Below the pieces are notes generated by a model. It was given only the letters and a program-made list of their open reading frames with translations. It searched no databases and was not told the origin of the DNA. DNA of 64,000 nt from Diphasiastrum complanatum (taxonomy: Eukaryota > Streptophyta > Lycopodiopsida > Lycopodiales > Lycopodiaceae). Position 1 is the stretch's first letter. The number at the start of each line of letters is the position of its first letter. A program made the position numbers and the translations under genes. This document shows, one piece after another, positions 47,612 to 58,885 of the stretch. The stretch is taken from assembly GCA_029204225.1 (NCBI GenBank), contig CM055097.1:6715676-6779675 (forward strand), written 5' to 3'.

Positions 47612-50600
47612 TATTTAACGTCTTTTTCCATGTCATAAGGCATATAAGACCAAACAATACATCAAAGAAATGGAAATGAGACAGATCGATGCCGTCAATC
47701 AACAACACTAAACAAAAGAGATTAATGGCCAGGATTATATGGTGCAAAGACCATTTACAGATTCAACTGGACATCTCTTCAATTCTCTAAGTCTGATCAA
47801 TCTCAGATATCATTATGACATATATCTATTTAGTTTCAACTAAAGGTTTAGCGTCAACAAACCTGATATTGCCATCTCTATATATTAAGCGTCTCCCTGT
47901 TTCCTTTGCATCCTGCAGGGCCTTTTTGCATTCCACAACTTGGACAAATGTAAGATCTTCATCCAGGAAGATCTTCGTATCTTTTAGCCATAGATGCACA
48001 GAAACACGTTTCTGAGGAGATGCGTTTCGGAGACCGCATTTCGGAGAAACACGTTTCTTAGACCAGAATCGTACTAATTTTTTTTTTTTTTTTTTGGAAA
48101 AATAGCTTATGGCTGAAATAGCGTTTTGCCTCTCAAAAGTGCAGTAGATGGGGCACAAATAGATCTTATTTTCAATAGCTATTTGGTTGTTATTTGCTCT
48201 GGTTGTGGTAGCCCCCCGGTGGGGGGTTTGGGGGGCAACGCCCCCCAACGGTAAGGCCTCTTCATGATTTGGCCTTTCAACTCCCTGAGCGAAGACCCAC
48301 TTACTGGGACCATCCGTGATCGTAACGAACAGGCTAGAGGTTAGTTTTGAATTTTTATCCTTGACAGAACCCAACATGGATTAATGCACCTGAACTGGAC
48401 CATCCTGCACCCGAAACAGTCTGGGACCATCTGTGATCATAACGAACAGGCTAGAGGTTAGTTTTGAATTTTTATCCTTGACAGAACCCAACGTGGATTA
48501 ATGCACCCGAACTGGACCATCCTGCACCCGAAGTAGTTGGCAAACTACATAGTAATGATGCTCTTAATTAGAGCTTTCATCTGATACCCATATTGCCCAA
48601 AAAAAATTTAAAAAAAAAAGGTTTCTGGAATTTTTTTGCAATTTTCAGAAACACATTTTTGAGCCGCGTTTCTGACCGCGATTTGGAACGTGTTTCAGAA
48701 ACGCAGTGCATCTATGCTTTTAGCTTATGTCTCTGATGTAGTACCTCACGCCTAGACTCCAACGAAGTGAAGCACAGGATAAGAGTGCTAGCATCTTTCT
48801 TACGTCAAGTTGAGTTCAAACCATTGTAGTGGTGCTGGAGATTAGTTTCCAAGAATCCCTTGGCCTCCTTAAGGGCATCTTGGGAATCCTGGACACCTCT
48901 GACACGAACATTAAGAGCCTTTTGCTCTCGCAGCCTGCTGAGAGAGAGAGAGGGTAGTAGGTAGCGTGGAGGAGAGGAGCAGAATTGTGAGCAATAGAGA
49001 CAGTAATCGCTGGCTCAGGCAGGATTAGAGGGGCGCAGATAGTAGCACAAGTAGAGCGCCGACTGGAAGCAAGCAGCTATGGAGGCAATAGGCAGTAAGA
49101 TAGAGAGAAGAGATGGTAGTTCTTAGTCCCCTTCAATGAAAATCCTAAAACCTGCAAGGAAACCACACAGATCATAAAAGGAAAGATTAGGTAAAAAAAG
49201 AAAAGCACTAGTCCCACAAAGGCAGGAAAGTGCTCTGATACAAAGTTATGAATCGAATCACAGATTTTAGCATTAATGAAGCATAAAGATTAGATATGAG
49301 GCAACAAAGACTTGTGAGCCTTAGTGTGGGATGTAAAAGTGGAATAGAGCCCAGATTTGGGTGATGTTCATACTTTTGCTTTGTTCTTTTGTTATCTAGG
49401 CATCATTGGCTCTAGATCTTCTCCTTATGAGGTTGATCTTCTCAAGAGAGGTGAACGATGTATTAAAATGTACTAGCTATAGATCTTAATCAATCTTCAA
49501 AATCACTCAGCGCTCTTGAGAAGCAAATTACACTTCATGAAGAGCCATTTCATAAGCATGAACCATATTCTTAAAAAGGGACATATGAGACATTTCTGGA
49601 CAAGCTTGAAGACTGTGCCTTCATCCTTGGACATTTTCTGGTCCATATTGCCCTACAATGCGAAGAAATTGAAGGAGAGAATCTGGAAACCACATGCATA
49701 GCTATTGAACCTTATCTGTTAACATTATAGGAATAGCTTGAAGTATTTGTTTGATAATTTCTGTAGCCAAGTCTGTTAAGAATATAGGTTTGGTAGTCGT
49801 TAACTTGTAGTCTTTGCTATGTGGTGGCTATACATAGGGTTGGGTTTCTTGTGGTAATGGCAAAACAATTAGTGTGGCTTGCATGTTAAACATGTTCGTA
49901 CTTAACTTATTTTCAAAATTTCCTTTGATTTAGTCAGCACAAGACGTTTCAAAGCCTTCAGAACGTTTTCGGAGTTGAAAAATATTGCTCTAGAATGTAA
50001 GCAAGCTTTTTTTGTTGATATTATGGTTTGCAGATTTTTGCAATGATAGTATTTCGATGCGATGTGTTACTTCTCCTAGTTCCAATTGGGTTGACGCTTT
50101 TGTTGGTATGTGTTCATAGTACATACTTCTTGACATTCGATTGATTTCTCGTTAGATGCTATGTTGAAGGAGTTTAAATCCTCCATCTCATTCTCGACTT
50201 ATGCATTTTCAAATATGAAGTAGCAAGAATTGTGATAGTCACTTGCATTTTATGTTTCAATTCATTCTTTGGCATAATAAGTTAATCCAATCGCATTTGC
50301 TTATTAATGTTGCATTATAAAACTCTTTTGTGTCAATTCATAAAATCTCGACATGTACTTGCTAGGAAAGCAAGATAGCAAGGGTGCCAGGGGACAATGC
50401 AAACAAAAGCATCCCAAGCTATCAGAAAGGTCCATCCATGCAAAACATCTTGAACATGAACCAATTTCACAACCCAAGCCAGTCATATGCCCTGAGAGGC
50501 CTCATGAAAGCATCAGTAACATGAACTTCATAGGTTGTTGAGACATAAACATGGACATTGTCCCAACATGCGTTGTTGTGAGAAACCGCAAAAGAATGAG

Positions 50601-53600
50601 TGAAGAATGCCATGTAGTATGAAAGAAGCAACTATAGTTGTTGTACAAAGCTGAATGGCCAAAGAGCAACGTCATAGCTAGAGCATGCAACGACCTGTTC
50701 TTTCAATAAAGGATCCTGTTGTTTTTTATGAGGCTAAACAACAACTGAAACTGTTGATTTTCAGAGGCTAATCAACAACCTAAACTTCCAAATCTGATTG
50801 GAAACAACTAAATCTATTACTAGACAAAATGTGACCTTGGATAAATTAAAAAACTCAAAGAAAACATAGAACTTTTCTTCAAATCAAACTAGACCTTCCT
50901 AGTAGAATTGATTTCACTTGGTACCACCACATGAACGATCAATTATGACTTGGATGGTTTCCAGGGATTTACCTTGACAACCACAACAAACAATCACTTT
51001 GATTAATCATAAATCTCAAAAGTGATTTTAGTTCAAATAGAAATAAAACTGAACTGAATCTCCCCCGCAACTTGTCACATCTGTCACTTGTAACATCATT
51101 TGCCACCATAACAAGAAATTGTGAAAGAATGAAACGTCGTCTTCACTTGAATATTGATTTACGTATATATAAACCCATAGTCTATATCTCCCATACTACT
51201 CCCTCTTAGAATACGATTGATACTCCCATCAATGGTAGTCGAGTACGAAAGTATTGGCAGCCTCAACCACTCGTTTAAATAGTCCTCCTCGTGCTTTGTC
51301 TTGCATGTAATTGTCTATCCTCTCTATGTACGATGAAGTTGATTGTGTAAGACTTTGTGGTTGGGGACTCCACAGGTTTTACGATTGCATGTCTCCTTTG
51401 TTATGCCACGTATACTCCTAGATATAGCCTATATGTACATAGGTTATGAAAGTGATTTGCACCAGATTCATCAACAATTGTTGAAAGAGTAAAAGTAGGA
51501 ACATGATGTAACTTGTATGGTGGATCCTTATCATGATGTAGCTTGATATAAATTTTACTTGGAACAACCTCATTTGATTTATTTGATTTCTTTGGATTCG
51601 TGCTCTATCCGTTGAACTACATCTTGTGTTGTTGTTGCATGAGAAATATCTAATAACTCAGCTGAGTCCTTCAATTGTGTAACCTCTAGGTGTATCTCAC
51701 TTGCACATGTCTTTATCTCAAGGCACATATCCATTTTTTTTCCTTTGGATGATCCTATGTTTGTAACCTTTTTTGCAATGGAATTCAAATTTGAACGCTT
51801 AAGGCCCCACAATATTGCCAACATTCCTTCTAATTGAGATATAGTCATGGGATGTGCAATCTTTGCTACGACAAAAGATGTCTTATCAAACATACGGCAA
51901 TGTAAAAATTATTCGAAGAACAATTCTTCCAACTCACATGTAGCAATGGGAGGCATAATGTAGAAGTTAATTGAATAAAAGTATCAGATGGCATGCAGTT
52001 ATGGACTACTGGATCCATAGACTGCATGGATTACAGGGCCCATATTCATTTATATTTATTCGTTGGCCACGAGGTCTTTTTATTTGTGTACATGTGTAAG
52101 CTTTTTTTTATGCATTTATATTTAAGAATGGTAAGGGTCCAACTATTATTATTTGGTGAAGTTTCTTATTTAGGGTTTTCTATGAGGTATAAATAGGGCC
52201 TAGAAACATTCATTTGTTAGTTTTTGGATTTGGTACAACTATAGCTCTAGGTAGGTAGAACTCTTGCGAATGTTGCTACTGTGTGAGCTTAAGATCATAT
52301 ATGATGCCTTTCAACTTTCTTCTTCATTTATGATCATCTATACTCCATTTGATATCAAAAATTATACCCTAAACCGTGAATGCTAGGCACCATGCCTTGC
52401 CTTTACCAATTTTGGAAAAGGTCTAACATTGGTGACCAAGCCTCCAAATAAGGTTATAGTCCTTCAACAATTAGTCGGTGGAGAGTTTAATGGTTGAGAC
52501 CCTCGCATGCCTCTGCAACGACTTGTTCGCGGTGCCTCTAGCACCCATTGCTAGGAGATGTCACGGTTAGAGGTCCTCGCTCTCCAGTGACAACAACCTT
52601 GGGGTAAGGTCTTTGCCTGCTTCTTCAATTGAGGCTAGGGGGAAAAAGAAATCTCAAAATTTGTCAATTGTGTTCATAGCTTGGTATCAAAGGTGTTAGT
52701 TTTTTCTAATTTTTTTTTTTCTCTCTAGCAATTTCTCTCAACACGGTTCCCTGCTAGCTCCTACGTTGGCTATGATCACTGCATTCTTTCGACCTCATGC
52801 AATTACCCTATGGATCATTCTTTGATTAGCTAGTATCAGCCTACTTGATCATGTTTGTTATACTGCACCATTTCATTTTCTTATCTTGTTATTTGTTACT
52901 TTGTTATGGAGACATTTTTACGCTCCCGTGATGTGAGATGTACCTTTTAGTCTAATGTACCTATTGGTGCTCAGAAGATATAAATGACCCTTTCTTCTTT
53001 CTTGACATATATGAACCTTTTTTGCTTTCTTTCTTTTTCTAGCTGGTTTTTGTCTGTAGACCTACAAAGACATTTTGTGTCACAACTTCTTTTGTTTATC
53101 GTTAGAATCAAAATTTGTCAAATTCATTGTCTTCTTACTTATAGGACATTTATGGAACAAATATTACATTCGTGGCCCTTTCTCGAAAATCCTAATTTGA
53201 GAAGTTCTACCTTTCAACTTCTGGGAGAACTCATCTTTTTTCGTTGTTTTTTCGACAAAACTTGACAATAACCATATTTATAAGGGTGCTATTTTGAGGT
53301 GAGTTTGTTAATCCAAGTATCACGTCAAGTGGAGCTCTACATCAAAAGATCTTGCATACCGAGGTATATTATCTTATTTATATTTCACAATCTTTTCTTA
53401 CACGTGATTGGATCTTGTTCTTTCCTATTGTTCCTTAATCCTTCAGATTCATTATCCATTTTGCCCCTCTAGAAACGAAATTCTTGCAAAGTCAATCTTT
53501 GGTCAAATTTGAATACTCTTTTTTGTTCCAAAGGTTTTCAGATTCTTTTACAATTTTTGATTCTTAACAAGTTCATTGCACTTTATATGAGTTGCCAATC

Positions 53601-56600
53601 GGACACATCTTTCTCAAGATATTACACGTCGAAGTTTTTGCATCAACGAGGTTCAAGACTAGTTTTGTGTTGTCACTTTTGTCTTTTTGTGTCTATTTTT
53701 GGGGATCTTCACATGCTTGTTCTTCTTATAGGATTTTGAGTAGTATAAGCTCAATTTTGCTTTTTTCAAGTTTTTATTATTATTTTTAACTTCATCGCTT
53801 TTGTGCTTTTTGCATCCCTTTGGTGATATTTTTGAGCTCTTTTTTTGACTACTTTGGCGAAGAGGTGATTGATCATAAGTGCGGTAGTTGTCAGCTTTCA
53901 TGGGGTCCTCGCCTTTATGGATAGGGTGAATGAGGTTTGTAAACCATGGAGAGGGAAAATCAGAGGTGACAGCTCGGTTGAATAGAATGGAGAGGAAGGG
54001 TGAGAGGATGTCGGGAGCATACTTTAGAAGTTCAGCCTCTAGCTCATCAATGTCTTTGGCTTTATGGAAATGGAGTCGTGTGATGGCCTTCTCTATAAGG
54101 TCATCAGTGAATATGGCAGAAGTATCTGTGAGACGAGAGGTGGGAAGAGAAGGGGTATATGGGATGGTGTACAATGATGTGACATATGTGACCCAAGTGT
54201 TGAAGTCTGTGATCCGTGGTGGAGGTGACCGTGGAAGGAACTTTTTCCAGAATGAACCTAAAGAGGAACTAAAGAGGTGATCCATCATATTCTTACCTTG
54301 GCTAATCTCATATACAATTTTCTTTTTCCTGGTGAGTAGACACGAGATATGGTTTTGGCCATATGAGGGAGATGGGAGCGAGTATATACGGAGGTGGGTG
54401 CATTCCTATTGTGAACACGTTGGGGCATTCTCAGTTTTTTATTGATTTTTTATTTGAAAAGGAGCTAAAGCGTAAACCTAGGAGTTTATGCACCTGAACT
54501 GGACCATCCTGTACCTTAAATATTCGGCAAACTACACAGTAATAATGCTCTTAATTAGAGCTTTCATCTGATACCCATATTGCCCACAAAAAAATCAAAA
54601 AAAAAAAAACACGTTTTTGAGCGTTTCTACTAAAAACCCAAAACACGTTTCTGGACTGCGTTTCGAAACGTGTTTTGAGAATCGTAGTGCAACTATGGTG
54701 GCATGCATGTTTGAGGATGAGAAAATATCAGCTGAACAATTTACATGCTGTTTTTAATATGAAACAGATCTCAAAAATGGGAACAAATGTTACAATTGGA
54801 TGTCTTTAAACATGTTCATATGGACAACTGGCCATCTCAAGGTGGCAAGATCACCAGGGCAGTGTAATAGGAAAACTCTCGGAAGGTGCTACTTGGAAGT
54901 GAGCAGAATAATGTTACAAAGATTAGGCTATAAAACATTTTGGAACTTAATTCCTGAGGAAGCATCTATGAGCTAAGTTGTGCTTCAATTTGTTGCCTTA
55001 GGTAATCTGCTTGTAAATTTTTAGAAAGCCTTTGCCTTCTTGTAGGACAGCTCTTGATGTACTCCTGCAGATGATCTATGATAAAATCAGTTCAATGAAA
55101 CTAGGGTGAAGCTTTTAGAACAAGTTTGCAATCAGTGTAGAACGTTGCCAGGGTCCAGGGAAAAGTCTAGCCTATTCTGAAAAACTAAGCATTTCTCTCC
55201 TTAACTGTCAACACTGGTGCCTGGTTTATAGCGGCTTTTTCTCAAGGCCCATCACTTTCTTTGTTGCAAGTTGTGATAGGTTAAAACTGAAGGATTGTGC
55301 ATGGTTTGCTACAGACCAAATCCATTTCTTTTTGGGATGCTGTGAAATCCTGCGCAATAATGGCACTACTGAGCATTGGTAAGCAAGTTATTCATCTGTG
55401 CTAAATTTGGATTATAACGATAAACTGAGATGATCACAATTGATCGTAAGTTTTGTATACTTTTATTTTATGTTCAGTGCCACCAGTGTAATTTTTTTGA
55501 AGTCATATGAATTTTTTTTCAGTGGCGACAGTTTTGGTGGACTCTGTTATGTGGCAACGATGGCTCTGGCCGGAGATGGAAGTTTTTTGGTTCAATACCT
55601 TCTTAAACAGAAGTGCAGAGTGGGGTGTATCCTTTATGCTGTTGATACTTGTAGACATTAAGCACTATTCAGCTGATCAAATTTCACTTTATGTCTTCTG
55701 CTGTCATAAAACCACTTGAAAAAACAGGTTTTCTAATGTTTTGTGGTAAAACTTTATAATCTTTTCGTCCACATACAAAGTGATAATTATAAAAGAATGC
55801 TGCACTGTCTTGAAGTAGACATTGGAATCTGAAGTGCTTGGTTTATAGCCATGATCGATAAGAGAAGTATTGACCCTTTGAAACCATGCTTTAGCTTCAA
55901 GCCATAAAGTGCTCTATGGAGTTTACATACATGATTCTTTTTGCCTTCGATAGTATAACCTTCGGGGTGTATCATGTAACTGTCTTCTTCGAGAATATGT
56001 GTTTACTTTCATCAACCACAGGTCTTTCCTTTTCATTGGTATTTTACGTCAGCCCTTCCACGTTCAATGCTAGCAGCTTATCCTTTGGCATTGGTAAGTC
56101 CACATTCCATGAAGAATGTTTAGGTTTATTGAAAATGCTATAGAATGTTCAAGCCATTGATCAGCTGAATACTGATATGCTGCTTCATGAATGTGACCCA
56201 TGCTGTTTCATCAACCATTTTTAGAACCTTATTTCACTCTTTTAATATATTCTTGTATCAGTTAGTTAACACTTTCCTTTCTAAATTACGATTTTAGTTT
56301 TGAGACAATCGATCTATGAAGAATAATGAGCAATATCTATTGTAAATATTCTTGGAGTTTTGGAACAAACCATAGAACCCATGGTTCTTAGAACCGTGGG
56401 TCTTGGGAACCGTGTTGGGAACCATACCACGGTTCATGTGACATGAACCGTGGTACGGTGCTTGTAGTTAATTAATCAATTAATTATTTTTTTTTCCCAA
56501 TTCTCCCCCAAAACCCTCCCAAGTCATTTTTGGTCCTCATTTCATAAATTTCACAGATTTCACAAATGGTCCTCTGATTTGAAATGTTGAACCAGATTTC

Positions 56601-58833
56601 ACAGATTTTTGGCATCTGATTTCACAGATTGAACCAGATTTCACAGATTTCACAAATGGTCCTCTGATTTCACAAATGATTTCACAGATTTCACGAGATT
56701 CACAGATTTTTTTTGGCATTTTTTTGGGCTATTTTTCGAGGTGGGAAGCAAAAACAATTAATTAATTGATTAACTGTACGGTTCACCACAGTTCTAGGCA
56801 AAAAAATTTGTGAGCCGTACGGTTCTCAAAACCGTGGTGAACCGTGGACGGTTCATTAATTTTATGAAACAAACTCATTTCTAATATCATTTAAACCAAT
56901 GTTTTTGTTGGAATGTGGGTTATTGCTGTGTTAAAATAAAAATTATATCTTTAATATTTTTTTTCCAAGGTTTTTATTCCAAAGCATTTTTAAATTCTCT
57001 CAACAGAAATACTCTAAAGGCGGTTTCATGGTTCACTATTTCAACTCTGTCTGAGAAACTTTCTACTTTTGCAAAAAAGTAAATTCTGGAGGAGCTGGTT
57101 AGGACTTTTTTTATCTGTAGGAGGTTAGGAGTTTGACTTCAATTCACAACACATATGAGGGATACAAGAGGGAAAAAATGAACATAAATTCCCAACTAAA
57201 GTGTGAATCATAGTACCCACCGTTCTCAGAACCATGGGGTGAACCGTACATAGATGCCCAGAAACGCGTTTTGGAAACCGCATTTCTGAGAAACGCGGTT
57301 CTTAGACCAGAATCGTTTCAAAAAAAAAAAAACTTTTTTTTTGGAAAAATATCTTATGGCTGAGATTTTTTTAGGGGATCAATGGTCAAACCAGCGTTTT
57401 GCCTCTCAAAAGTGCAGTAGATGGGGCACAAACAGATCTTATTTTCAATAGCTATTTGGTTGTTATTGCTCTGGTTTTCAATAAATGCTCAGCCCTAGAA
57501 ACAGGGGGTTCAGGGGGCGGCTTCCCGATGGGGGGTTTGGGGAGCAATGCCCCGGTAGACCCTGGCCCCAACGATAAGGCCTCTTCATGATTTGGCCTTC
57601 CAACTCCCTGAGCGAAAACACACTTACTGAGACCATCTGTGATCGTAACGAACAGGCTAGAGGTTAGTTTTGAATTTTTATCCTTGACAGAACCCAACAT
57701 GGATTAATGCACCTGAACTGGACCATCCTGCACCCGAAACAGTTGGCAAACTACACAATAATTATGCTCTTAGTTAGAGCTTTCATCTGATACCCATATT
57801 GCCCCAAAAAAACCAAAAAAATAAAATTAAAAAAAAAACGTTTTTGGAATTTTTTAAAATTTTCAGAAACGCATTTCTGAACCGCGTTTCTAAACGCGAT
57901 TCTGAAACGCGTTTTGGAAACGCTGGTGCATTTGGGAGTTGCACGCGAAGTTCACATCATCTATGTGCCCCCCATGTTATGGACTAGTTAAGCCCTGTGC
58001 TCCCCTAACCCTAATTGGTAGTTGCCTTAGTTAGTATACCTTTAGGTACTGGGCCAGTTATCGTCAAGGGCATGTTCTTATGGGACCCAGATACCCTAAT
58101 GTGCTTAATCTCTAGAAGATTCTAGTAAGGGCCTCGATAGTGTATATAGGGCTATCATTTAGTCATTAGGTGGAATATTGTAGTGCTTCTCTTCTAATAG
58201 GTATTTGCTTGGGCTCTTCGTGGGAGATCTTTTGTCTATGCTTAGCTACTGCTTGTAGGGCTCTAACCATTCTTCTTCATTGATATCAATTTATTTGATT
58301 GAGTTCATAAGAGCACTTTCTTGATCCTGTTCCATTTGATTTTGTCTTTATTGTCCATTGCTGCCCCGAATCACATGCCTCCATCCTACTCCACCATCGC
58401 TGCCCCTGCCTGTTGCTTCTGCCTGCCATCACTGCCTCCATCGCTACTTGCTTCCGCCTCTTGCTGCCCGTTGCCTCCATCGTTGCTGCACACCTTTTCT
58501 ACTTTCTACTCTATTTATTTTCTGCCCATGTTACTCACCGCTGACGCTCACATCCCTGCCCACTATCTCCCTGTTATTATATGTACAATTCATGGCTTTG
58601 TCTAGGACATCATTATATCTTGGTTTTATACAGTACCTGCTCTTCTTATATAGCTAGATCTTTGGTTGTCACTTTGAGTCCACTGAGTTTCTTTTTGAAC
58701 TCAGCAGATGTTTGGAGACTAGTTTTTTCCATTATATGATTTTTGGATACATGTTTCTTTGCTCCTACATAGGGTATCACACTTTACATGTACTATTTGG
58801 TCTTATATGCTTTTTAGCATTCAAGAACAATAA

Positions 58834-58885
<52 letters not shown>

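Larger units (their letters stand above)
47609..48945 (-). mobile_element. LINE unit U2: ORF1-like domain, split by a hAT-like insertion
   Basis: The same organisation as U1. ORF1-like sequence runs 48945-48725 ([35 protein letters not shown], with one stop) and resumes at 47988-47838 ([32 protein letters not shown]). The gap is element H1. Removing H1 and one 8-bp duplication joins the halves in frame. The 3' UTR matches U1 (ATAATCCTGGCCATTA) and ends with GCCTTATGACATGG and AAATAAAG before the (TC)n tail. The 5' end abuts a short (AG)7 tract at 48940-48953. Confidence 0.65.
39331..50033 (+). other. ALG12 intron 7 (10.7 kb)
   Basis: Holds the LTR element D, the LINE array and hAT-like element H1. 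The stretches 39340-41400, 45100-46500 and 48960-50030 contain only diverged repeat scraps (for example a PBS-like TAGTATCAGAGC at about 39583-39594 and TRIM-related pieces at 41395-41480 and 44873-45090). No other coding sequence is supported. Confidence 0.6.
50106..55314 (+). other. ALG12 intron 8 (5.2 kb)
   Basis: Holds an LTR/PBS relic, a LINE RT fragment and a hAT-like fragment listed separately. The stretches 50110-51980, 52700-53850 and 54700-55310 show no recognised element. A 104-codon minus-strand frame at 51893-51579 has no known motif. Confidence 0.6.

Noticed and set aside
46715-47747. Long open frames of Arg-Glu or Leu-Ser repeats
   Set aside because: They are translations of the (AG)n tracts and have no coding meaning; only the ORF1-like portion at 47181-47522 is kept.
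49402-49457. A possible ALG12 exon ([16 protein letters not shown]) between a good acceptor and GT
   Set aside because: The exon at 50034-50105 supplies this part of the protein (VPIGLTLLL) with a far better match and correct phases, leaving no room for this one.
51579-51893. 104-codon minus-strand open frame
   Set aside because: No recognisable motif and no neighbouring exons or domains. Length alone is not enough in AT-rich intronic sequence.
58321-58657. Overlapping Pro/Ser/Leu-rich frames of 94-99 codons
   Set aside because: Two frames are open over the same CT-rich bases, which points to composition; it lies just upstream of a LINE 3' end.
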